Assembly (NCBI RefSeq): GCF_963422355.1 | Contig: NC_085094.1 | Coordinates: forward strand, 7,065,270-7,129,269 | Length of the DNA stretch: 64,000 nucleotides | Reading direction: 5' to 3' | Source of the DNA: Corticium candelabrum | Lineage: Eukaryota > Porifera > Homoscleromorpha > Homosclerophorida > Plakinidae | In this document: one piece after another, positions 22,801-35,200 of the stretch | Numbering within the stretch: the stretch's first letter is position 1 | How the letters are laid out: the number at the start of each line of letters is the position of its first letter | Program-made: the position numbers and the translations under genes | Notes under the pieces: generated by a model | What the model was told of the DNA's origin: nothing | The model's database searches: none | What the model saw: only the letters and a program-made list of their open reading frames with translations

Positions 22801-25800
22801 GCTGTGCAACTCAACTCTTGCACTGACGACTCATCAAAAGAAACTCCTGGTGACTGCCCAACTGTTGGTGCACCTGCAATCATATCATTAATTTAATTAA
22901 ATAAAGACAGTAACAGACACTAGTATTACACAACAAGTTCGACTGTGTATTAATACTAGATAATGATAGCATAGATCATACATGTAAATGCCACCATGTT
23001 CCAATAGCATGTAGTTTTTATCTGGTCAATGCGACATAGTGTTACAACCTAAAAACCGCATTCCCCAGTTTCATGACGCAAAAATCAACACATTTTATCA
23101 CAACTGTGTTTTCATACATATTTCTGCCTCGGGTAACAAAAACAAAGTAGGAATGGCTGTGTACTGTACTAGTAAGCTAGTACTTGAAGAAATAGGGGTT
23201 GAGACGTTCACAAACAAGTACTCATACTTTACATCTCAAACCAATCTTACTCAATTAAATCCCTAATTCACTCATGTTTGCTTTGAAGGTAGCTGTTTGG
23301 ATAGGAGTGAAGTAGGGATTTAATTGTAGAAGATTGGTTTCACATGTAAAGTATAAGTACTTGTTTGCGAAAGTTTCGACCCCATTTCTTGGAGCACTAG
23401 CTTAACGTACGCAGTCATCCCTACTTTGTCTTCTATTTTATTACATAAATCTTTTTGTATTCTTTTGGCTTTACTTGTGCCGCTTGATGTTGGTCTAAGG
23501 TTACTGCATTATGGTAGAACCTTGATATCACAAAATTCCAAGAGACCTTACGGCTCCTTTTGCTATATTGAGGCCTCATATTATGTGCATCTGAGACTCA
23601 TTGCTCACATTCAACAAATGCAAGGCTAAACAATCTTACATAATTCTTTCATCTAATTGTCTCTGGATACAAACAACCTGATCTAATCGTGGCAAGCATT
23701 GATTGAAAATTCTGTATGTAGCAGCCACATCTTTCTGTGTGTTCTTTCATTATAAGCAAGTTCGTTACACCAAAGGTCCAATGATGAGGAATGTATACAA
23801 CTAAAGACATAATATCATGACTCTATAGCTTTGCAATATTGAGGATTTGTTGCTGTAATTAACAAGCCCATCTCTACTTCCATAATACACCAAGCACAAA
23901 AATCCCACTGTCCTTACATGGTGGTTGTTTGCTGTCACAGTTCTCAGTTGTCAACCCCACACAGTCCATTCCATTGTGTTGCTTAAGACGTGCTCGTGTA
24001 CGACTATAAGTACCAAAACTACACGATGAGGTACAATCTGACCATGAGCTCCATTCACAGTTTACTAAAGACAACAAAACAATTACAATACAACACTAAA
24101 CACAACTATGTTCCTTTATTTATACCATTGACGTTCAGTGTAAATGACTTTGACACTATAGAGCCATCAGGTGCATTATATTGGCATGTATACAAACCAT
24201 TGGAAGAAACACTAGCTAACTTGATGTAAAGCTTCCGAACACCATTCTCATACACCTGATATACACTCTGTGCACTTGAAGATGGTACATCAATAGTCAT
24301 GTTGTGCATCCATTGGAAACGTGCATTAAAGTTGGTCACATCAGGACTGAAACCACAATCAATAGGATTAGAGTAATCTTGATTCTCATCAACTGCCACA
24401 CTTGTTCCTTCAATATGCATATTATTGTCTAGAATAGCAATTTCCAACTCTACAACAACAAAACAATTTACTCTTCAGTTAACACCTTCATACACCAAAA
24501 CATCATCTAACCATAGTTGAAAGCCACCTCACATACCATAAGTATGTGATTTGTCACTATTCTCTGTAAATTAATGTATCTTCCCCAAACTGGTGGACTG
24601 CAGTTAACATCTCGCCATATTGCATCAAAGTTATTAGAGCTGTCATATGGAGCCTTTCCACACTTGTGGTTGTCATTCCCATTGTTTGTTAAGCTGTTAC
24701 CAACATGAACATACACATTTTCACCTCTATCGCCTATAGGAATAATTCTAACACGTGACACAAGATATTCCTTTTGCAAGTCAACTCGAAGCCAAGGATC
24801 GTCAGACTCCTTTGTAGCGGCACAATCATAACCAAAAAGTCTCTGTCCAGTAACATCTTTTGGATTGCCATCTATAGCCTTTGCAGCAACAAACACAGGA
24901 CTGTAGACTGAACTCATTTTCACTGTTGCTTCAAGAGAGACAGCTAGATTGGTTGCCATACCTACATCACATAAACATTGCACATAAAGCACAAGTGTGA
25001 CTTTCACCATAACAGTAATCGTACAAGATGTGACTATGCAGATCTCAGTTGATGGTCCTGTACACATCTGACCACTCATTGTAGCTGCTTGACTAATCTG
25101 CCGAGTTCTGGTGCCATTTCCACATTCAACACTACATGAACTCCAACTACCCCAAATGCAATCCACTGGAAACACAACACAAGACAGTCAATACAATATT
25201 ATTCATTCAACTTCAGTCTATCAAACAACCGGGGAAGTTAAGTTCGCGAGATGTCCTGAATAATCTGAACATGTGTAGGGCGTATCGATAGCTTGCATGA
25301 CAACCTCGAAATATCTGCGCACAGTCTAGTACGTCTTTGACCTCAGTTTGTCTTACAAAGCAGCGTTGCCAAATTATCTATTCTCTGTTTTTTTGCGTGC
25401 TTTTCAAGCTTAGAGAGATTTAGATACACTTGCAGAAAGCCAAGCAAAACGGTCAAATATGACGTTCGTCTGCCTGTAGCTTCAACTATTTGTACTTCGC
25501 CCAACATATAGAGCGGAGCGAATCCAACCTACTTGGTTCTTCGATGTGCCTGCATTACTGCTTTCTTCAGAACTTCTTGTAAACGTGGAACCTTCTCTTG
25601 TTTGGAGGTGCACGACGAGGTCAAAGTGACGATGATCATGGCGGTTTCCGGTCATTTTGACTCACGATGTAGTCGTACAAGGTGAGTGTTATTGGCATTT
25701 GTTGTAAAGCTTGTGCAAGACTGTCGCTAGCACATACATTTTGATAAGGAATCGGTTGCATTGGGGCTTGCTGGTATGAGTTTTCATGGGCTAATAGTAC

Positions 25801-28800
25801 ATACTTTGCTGTGAGCGGTCAAAGCAAGCGACATTCTTTTGCTCCTTACATCTTGCCCAACTGATTTTCGTCTCTTTATCTGCATGAACGCAGAGTAGAA
25901 GAGTTGCCTTGGTCGCGCGTGCACCTCCCTAAGCCGTCAGGTCCCGCCAGCACCATATCAAGGCTATCGAGCAGGACTCATGACAGATGGCAGTCAGATT
26001 TGGGTGTGACTTGGTGTCAGGGCGGTGATGATGCTTCGCACCATCTAGATATTGCGTGTATTTTCGTGAATTAGTGGACAATCGTTCGGACAGTATGTGT
26101 AACATACGTGTAGAGGCTCTAACTTGAAGATGTTTAGCTGTGTGTACACTGCAGTAATACACGTACTACACCTATTGTGACTTGAAAGCACTATATGCAT
26201 GTGTACAGTATTGTGGTCCACTGTGCAACACCATAGTAATTACGTAATTAAGTGTATTGCTACGTTACTTGAAAATAGTAACTCTTTATTAACTAAAGTT
26301 GTGTGAAGACACGTTTGAAAAAATAATTTGGCTCATCCCTACTAGCAGTGTTCTCAGATCTCTCTCTGTATGTAGGTGAAGCCACAATGGTCAAGAAGTA
26401 CCTCTTCCTTCTTGTCACTGAGTGCTAACTGGCAGCTTTCCCTGCTCTCACACAGATCAATATCACTCCTACGCTTTGGGCATCTGCATGCATATGTTGT
26501 AATTACAACTGCTTATCGTACTAGTTTGTTGCAATAACGGTTTGGGCATACTGTATATGTCTTAGATATATTCAAGCACAGTAACTGACGTACGTAGCTA
26601 GTCTACGCCGTAGGTACCGTCAACAGGCATGCCTGTGTGACTTGTTAAATCCCTCTAGCGCAGAACCCTTTGGTATCTCTGGAAGCAGTTGGTACAGAGT
26701 ATTTGAACTTACACGTTGCAATACTTCTGTCAGGAAGTCTTGTATGTGTCCCCTTCTTGAGTTTGCGGCATAAAGAGACACTCACAACAACTGGGGCACT
26801 AGGGCCCCATGTGCTGGTCAGATACCGAGGGCTTCTGTTCAACTGGAGCTACAACGTAGGGCAAAGCTCTGTCATGATAGGAATATGTGTGCGTTGAACT
26901 CGAGATCTAGCTCTGTTTTACGGGTCGTACTGCATGAGTATACGGGACCTGTTCAAACATAAATTCTATGGTTGTTTGGTAGACTGACTTATACAATTAT
27001 CTTATTAGACGATGCAGTAATAATTACTTCAGTAATGAAATCAATGGTTCATTTACATAGTAAATGTAGGCTAACATCAGGAATAAAAGATTACAGAGGT
27101 TAGCAAAAGCATTTTTGTAATGTTAATGTAGCCGTTGAACTATGTATTAATACAAATGAATGTGAGAGCGTAGCATTGTTTGGTTAGCATTTTATAGCTG
27201 GTAGCTTTCTTGATATGAGTAAGCGCAGTAGTCGTTCAACCCAACAAGCATCGCCCTCACCCCTCACTCTTCCTTGGTCTCCGAAAGAAATTACTTCGCT
27301 CTTGGACGTATCAATTTGCTTGCTCCCAGAGCAACATCATCTTGTCTCCACTGGTTCCAGCCTGGAATGGATCAAGCGACTGTCCGCTGTATTTTTCCTA
27401 CTGACAGAGCTACTACAACAACTACAGAACCGGCAGCAGCTTTATCCATGGAGGTAGCGACGGAAATGCCTACCATGGCCATGCAGATCGACAGCACATC
27501 GCTAGAGACGGTGATCCAGTCAGCAGTACAAGCTTCGATAGCTGCCATGTCTGAAGCTATTCGACCTATTCTCAGTCGTTCGCAGGGGCGGTGGAGTGAG
27601 TCGCAAGTGGGTGGGGCATGAAAAGACATTGGAGTACATGAAGAAGGGTGAGCTTTCAGTAAGCACTTCCTGTCGGAAAGCGCTTTCTAATGTCAAAATG
27701 GGGGTAATTGCCCCTCTTCCCCCAGCTCCACCCCGCTGGTTCAAGATCCAGGTCAGGCTCTTCCCGCCACACCAAAGAAAAGGACTGTACCCAGACGCGA
27801 AGTCGCAGTCGTGGAAACCGGAATGACAGCAGCCACAGCTCTCGCTCATCATAAAGGTCCCAATCACCACACAAACAACGGTCTAAATCGACCTGTCCCC
27901 GTTCCTGCACAAGATCAAAATCATGTTGTTCTAGCTCTTACACATCTCTCGGACACGCATGGACAGCAACCGGATCTAGCGATCAACCGGCATCCTGGAT
28001 GCTATTTAGGAGGACAAAGAGAAACGTGTTAGCAGGTGAATACGTTAACTTTGACCCCATATTTACTGAAGTAACGGCTAACAAGGGTGGTGTCCCCATG
28101 GCAACAAAAGTCTTGATCTTCAGTTCAAAGTGCAGACATGCCCGCTACATCAGTTGGTGGCTTCAGGCTTGGTTTGCGTACGCAGTTACAGTCCTACTAG
28201 AGGATCTGGCTCAAGGTTACAAACTTAATCGGCTACCAGTCTATAGTCGCTAAAGCTAGTTTGCAATACCAAATCTCAGCCTGGATGAAATATGATAGAG
28301 CCTTTCATCATTTTGCCGTCCAAGATGGGACATGATCAACCACCACATGTGGGCTCAGTGCTTCACAGGTCGCGCAGCAACCTCTATCACCTGCTATACA
28401 TGCGGCAAACCGGGTCACATAGCAACAGACTGTACACACACAAACTAGTCCTTCTGTCCCTCCAGGCGAGCAACTGCATCTTTTGGTAACGTCTCCAACC
28501 CCTCTCAGGCAAACACGAAATCTGCCGAGACTTTTCAACGCTGGTCGAAGCAAGAACCAAGCGTCACCAAGCCTGTGCAAATACTGACACGAATGTTTCA
28601 CCTGCCACAGCAATCAACCAGAGGCTACATATTCCCTCAAAGGCACCAATAAACAAGTATAAACCAGACACTCCACTTCAGCCTGAGGTTTTTGCAATGT
28701 CACTACACAATGACCCTGATTGCATGTTTGTTGAATCACTGCTTTGGTCGCGATGTCAGAGTCTCAATCTTGGCTACACTGGTGCATGTTAAGCCTGGTT

Positions 28801-29169
28801 CACAGTATGATGCTAGCACGAGCGTCCTGCAAGTGTCTTGGACGCGGATGATGAGCGAGCGTCAGCATCACTCTGTGAACATGTCAGCGTCTGCATCCTC
28901 GCACGACTCTCGCCTAGCATCCGTAGACAACGCTGAAATAGGAAAAAGTTATAATTGAGCGTCCTATGCGAAAGTGAACTAGCGTCCGATGACAGCACGT
29001 GCTCATTTTCAACCAATCGAAGGTCAGTCAGAGCAACTGGACGTATCCGGAATATTCCATTCGCTCACATGGCATGGATAGAACAGGGGCGGGTAAGTTT
29101 TATCAAGCCTGGTGCCGCAGTCTGGCACCAAGTTGACACCTTGTTGACTAAACCATCAACATCATATAG

Positions 29170-29235
<66 letters not shown>

Positions 29236-32200
29236 TTACTCATGAAAACCATAAAGACAAGGAATCTTAGCATGCACTTCAATGAATCCACTCTAATATG
29301 TACGTCTAAGCTACTACGTGATCAAGAACTTTCACAAATACAAACTCACTAACGTTCCTCTCATCCAAAGCAACAGCCATGCACGCGTTAATTAAGTGTT
29401 ATATCTGTCAGTGCCGTTCTAAAATCATTCTTAACATAGTTCTTATCATAACAGCTGACAAAGAAGGGCAAAATATTACCTAGTGTTGCATTTGAAGAGC
29501 AAGGAATCTGGACTGTAGTGTACCTGTTCACAGCAAAAGCGGTAGCGTTGTCGTTTGTCTCCACCAGCACGTCACAGTCAGACGTACTACTAGGAGCACC
29601 CTGGATTTCAACGGCTGAACCTTCAAAAGAAGTTCAACGGCCACGGGTCTGCCTAAACAACTCTTCAAGCCGTTTTTGAGCCATGTCGTTCAATGCGGAG
29701 AGGTAGGCGTCTGCTGTCCCCGTGAAATCACGTGGACATCATGCCTACGACACGTACTTGCACAGTCGTCACGACAATGCAGATATTGCATTTCAACTGG
29801 TCCAGCGATCTATTCAATTAATGGGTAATGACATTAGACGAGATACCGACTCCAGAAGATCAGAGTGGAAATTTATTTTAGCAAGTCTGAAGGCATTCGT
29901 GTCGCCAAGACATGGCACGAGTGGTGCCAATGGCCCAGTGCTGTTGCCAATTTTGGCACCATAGCGACAAATTCCCACCCCTGTGGAAGTTTTCATTGAG
30001 TGTGCGCGTGGTTTTCCCTGCCTTTGGCAAGTCCAGTCAAATGACTACAAGAACATAAGGATGAAAGAAAACGCTTGAGACTACGGCGCAGCAGCAACAA
30101 AAGCAAAACGTCATCGTCCGTGTCTTGTCGCGAGTAAATTGTACACACGTGGTTACTTTGCAGCACCAGACCATTGTCGCAGTGTGTTCTTTGTGCGATG
30201 GATGCTCGTTAGATGCGATAGTGTGTGAACGATACAGCGCCAGCGTCTAGGACGCTCGCAGGACACCATGCCAGCATCATACTGTGAACAGGGCTTTAGT
30301 TTCGTTTGTCTTCCAACTTAAAGTCTGCATTCGAAGACAAGGTCATTTTTCAGCAAGGGCTTGATATAGAATGCGAACGCGGCCACATGGCTGGCCCTTA
30401 CACGAAACCCCTTTGCCAACTCTCCAGTGCTCTGGTGTAGGGTTCCAAAGAAAAATTGGAGCTGGAGACTGATTGCACACCTCTCCGCTCCTCGTGAACT
30501 TAGCGATGGCATTGACCCGGAAGAGTATCACTTGCAGTACAAGAAAATTGACGATGCCATTGCCTTCGCAAAACAGGCCTTTCAGGGTTGAACATGCCAA
30601 CGATGAACTTGAAACATGCCTTTCATATGTGCCCAGTCCACCGAAAGGATTGGGATCTGTTGGGAATTTACTGGGACAACCAATACTACATCGACAACAT
30701 TTGCCCTTCGGCCTACTCTCTTCACCGACAAGTAGCGGATGCATTTGAATGGATCCTAGTAAACGAGTGCAACATTGATCGTGTTCTGCACTACCTAGCC
30801 GATTTCTTCTTTGTCGAACCTGATACTCCACTTGCCCTGCCTCCATGAAACGGGTGAAGGACAGAGCCCATCAGCTGGGCATACTGATGGAGGCGAGCAA
30901 AGAAACAGGCCTGACTACAACCATAACTTTCCTAGGCATTGAAATCAACTCAGAGGCGCTGGTTACTAGGTTACCTCCTGAAAAACTGAAGGATCTGATG
31001 GATGAAATTCCCCAATGGCTGTCACGCCACAAGGTCATTCCAGCTGAGTGAATTTCCTACACCGACTCATCAACTGACAACCTCCGCCCGATTGAGTCAC
31101 CACCACCTCTATATTAACACCAAAACTAGAAAGGATTTCCGGTGGTGGTGCCACTTTCTTCCATCCTGGAATGGAGTGGCAATGATGTTGGATCTGCATC
31201 TCTCTGCCGCCGCAGACATGAAGCTCTACAAAGATTCGACCGGTTCACACGGTTTTGGAGCATACTACAGTGGAGCTTGGTTCAGCGGTGACTGGCAAAA
31301 TGCACTACAACGTCATTATATCACCGACAACTAACTGTTCTACCGATCAAATTATCTTAGGCCAGGCAAACATGATTCACAGTTTATCGTCACCGCCCGC
31401 ATCATATTATAGAAAAACAAAATAAGTTTTATTACTTATTCTAATACACTGTCTATGGATCAGATGGACCTATCTGTATTTACTGGCAGCTTAACTAAAC
31501 TGACGCTGTCCAAGCTCTGAAATATTTTATCCTCATTGTCGTAATCGTGTTTCTTTTGACAGACTCAACAAGCGCCTGTTGAAACATTAAAAAGTACAAT
31601 AGACGGGTTTTATCAATACTAGTGCCAACGTTGACAGCCAACCATTCAGAGCTCTAGTACCAGTAGATGAAAGTGTTTAGATAGTTTACTCTGACTGCAA
31701 ACATATTATTATTAAATAATGAATAATGACCGCCCGCTCGCATTTACTCGTGAAAAAGGCTTGACAATAAACTGAATCAAGTTTGTGTGGCCTTATTTGG
31801 CCCAAAAATTATCAGACACGTCTATCTACAGAAGGGTTTCCGGGCAAAGCGGAAACATGCCTATCTACACCCCTGATACGTCTTGAATTTTACTATTTGA
31901 CAATGACAGACAATTTGAGCAAATTTATGAAATGTATAGTCACGTGAAATAACAATCACTTTGTATAGTTTTAGATAGATTTTTCAAGTTGCTCGTTTAG
32001 AAGCAATATGGCATCTAAATCCATAATACTTCGCATTAAGTCAACAATTTTTTCAGAGGAACCATAACTGTGCAAATGAAAGTACCAACGCATCTTCAGT
32101 TATTAGTGAGTAAAACGCTGGCATGCTAACCTTCTTGTACTCTTTAATGATCATTAGTTTACAAACTACATAACTAGGTCATATTGCAAAGATTTGGTGC

Positions 32201-35200
32201 AAGCACTTTTAGACCTAGTTAGTATTGCCATGAGACACCTGCTGTGTAACATGTACCTGGTGACCATAAGTGCAACTGTAATTAACAGAAACTGTGTTGT
32301 CCATAAAGCAGTAGGTCTAAGGTTCATAGCAAAGAGATAACATTCCAACAACTAACAAAGTCAAAATCTCCATTGAAGTTGATTTAAGAGTAGCAGTTTA
32401 TAGCTGTGCAAAGTTCACATGTTGTAAACCATTATATAGGCAGTAACTTTCGCTCATTAGTAAAGAACACCACACAGTTATTTCACTGCAGATCAAACCA
32501 TAATAGCAATGCCTACCCAGCAGTCGATAGATGGCACTCGTTAAAGTAATGCTCTTATCTGTATTTCGACTAGCTAAAAGCATAAACATGGCAGGAGCTC
32601 AAATGAGTTCCTAGCAGTTTGGTCGTTCAGATAAGAATAAAGGTGTCAGAGAGAATTGCAACAAAATCGGATGGACAAACAAATAGACAGACATAATAAT
32701 ATGGTAGACAAACAAACACTTCATCATTACAATACTATTACACAGTTGAAAACCACAAAACAAAACTCAAGCATTCCGCTAACTATTATATCAAATGTAT
32801 GCATGTCTTACCCACAATCACATTCAGTGTAAATGACTTTGACACTATAGAACCATTAGTTGCAGTATATTGACATGTATACACTCCACTGTCAGAGGCA
32901 GTAGCTGACTTGATGAAGAGCCGCTGCACACCATTCTCATACATCTGATATACACCAGCATTCTGTGCACTTGAAGATGGTACATCATTGGTTGTGTTGT
33001 GTTTCCATTGCAATAGAGCATTAAAGTTGGTCACATCATGACTGACACCACAATCAATGGGATTAGAGTAATCTTGATTGTCATCAACTACCACACTTGT
33101 TCCTTCAATATTCATATTATTGTCTAGAATAGCAATCTCCAACTCTACAACAACAACACATTTACTCTTCATTCAACACCTACCTACACCACAACATCAT
33201 CTAACCATAGTTGAAAGCCACCTCACATAACATAAGTATGTGACTTGTCACTATTCTCTGTAAATTAATGTATCTTCCCCAAACTGGTGGGCTGCAACTA
33301 ACATCTCGCCATATTGCCTTCACGTCATTAGAATATGGAGCCTTTCCACACTCATGGTTGTCCTCCCCATTGATTGTTAAGCTGTTACCAACATGAACAT
33401 ACACATTCTCACCTCTATCGCCTATAGGGATAATTCTAACACGTGACACAAGATATTCCTTTCGCAAGTCAAGTCGAAGCCAAGGATCGTGCGACTTCGT
33501 TGTAGCCGCACAATCAGGACCAAAAAGTTTCTGTCCAGTAACATATCTTGGATTGCCATCTATAGCCTTCGCAGCAACATACACAGAACTAAAAACTGAA
33601 CTCATGGTCACTGTTGCTCCTAAACCAACAGCTAAATTGGTTGCCATACCTACAAACACCATACAAACACTGCATATAAAGCAACAAGTGTGACTTCCAC
33701 CATAACAGTAATCATACAAGATGTGACTATGCAGATCTCAGTCGATGGTCCTGTACACATCTGACCACTCATTGTAGCTACTTGAATAATCTGCCGAGTT
33801 CTGGTGCCATTTCCACATTCAACACTACATGAACTCCAACTACCCCAACTGCAATCCACTGGAAACACAACACAAGACAGTCAATAGAACATTACTCATT
33901 CATCAAACTTTGCAGTTAAAGTTATGGTTGAACTAATGATAACAGGCATTGTTGCCAGTTTAGTGATAGCTCTAACGTTCACAGATAGCATAACATGCAA
34001 TCAACACTCAACTAACAAAAGCTGTGCTATGCGGGCTGCATACAACTATGTAGGCTATTCAATGACTCAGTGTTCAAATAACTGTCAGACATCGAACATT
34101 TCTGTACACTTTCGACCTTTCAAATTCTCCTTCCAACGTTGCTGCTGAGGAAACAATTTGTCTGAACCTTTTACCATACTCACTCAATTATTATCCCAGA
34201 AGTCAAGTAAGCCCCTATGGCTGAGACTCTAAAGCCCTGTCCACACTAGACTAGAATGGATTACGATCCGATCGAGATAGCGAGCGCCCATACTGCACTT
34301 TGAAAACGCTACCTCCGCCTCATATTCGATATCACGTGACTGATGACCGATGTGTACGTGTGGCTTCTTTGCTTGTGTAAAGCGCTGATACAACGATGTA
34401 AGGTGAGCGCGTACCGTACGTGAAGATAACACCCACTATTTCTAATTGGATTCAACCGATCGCGATCGAAACCACCTCACGATGTGGATTGGATTTATCG
34501 AGATGTGAACAAGTGTGAACAGCGTTGCGGTTGGATCACGATCAGAACGTGATCCAGTTGCCAGTGTGGACAGGCCTTAAGATTGTCACACTTCTTAGTC
34601 CTTTAATTAGTGCTAATTGGCATTTTCCACAGTCACTGTTTTCTAGACTTGGTAATATTCAACTTGCAAGCATGCCTGTTGACCGTGTTAATTTAATTAA
34701 TAAAAAGGTTTTAGATACCAGCATAGAAGATTAGGTTTCTATATTTTACCAAAAATCCTTCTATATTCTACTATATTTTACTAGTGATGGTTTGAAGCTC
34801 TAGTGTAGTAGTTAGATCCCTCCATTCCTACATATCCGTCATGAACAGCCTATTAGTAAGAGATCAGTCCCCATCATTAGACAGAGAGCAGACCGACATC
34901 AAACCACATACCAGACCATCTCCCCACCAGACAGACAGCAAACGGGGAGCAAGTCTGGCTACGTAAGGACTAGTGCCTACATCATACAAAAAATTCTCAC
35001 TGTCCCAGCCAACAACCACTCCCTTCACGTTAAGTTCCTCTAGAATAATGCAGTGAGTAGGAAACACTATTGATTTAGCGTTGGCCAAATATCATTATGC
35101 ATTGCAGACAAGTTTTCATTGTTTATTTCTGACAAAAACAAAACAGGTAATTGCAAACACGAAATAGACTGTTGTGGTAAAAAACTGCCATCAACGTTAT

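Larger units (their letters stand above)
27215..31334 (+). mobile_element. DIRS-like retroelement remnant
   Basis: The plus-strand fragments form a gag-like part and an RT/RNase H part, split by an inserted 1.5 kb DNA element (28,792-30,295). The gag part has a CCHC knuckle CYTCGKPGHIATDC at about 28,395-28,435. The RT part begins near 30,340 (GHMAGPYTKP, SGVGF). It continues at 30,590-30,846 with LKHAFHMCPVHRKDWDLLGI and LHYLADFFF, then FLGIEINSEALVTRLP, then RWWCHFLPSWNGVA and HGFGAYYSGAWFSGDW. The last blocks are typical of the RT-RNase H of DIRS/tyrosine-recombinase elements in marine invertebrates. The recombinase and terminal repeats are not seen. Multiple frameshifts and stops show it is dead. 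Confidence 0.7.

Noticed and set aside
30343..30846. 167-codon minus-strand frame
   Set aside because: Antisense to the DIRS-like RT, whose motifs are clear on the plus strand.
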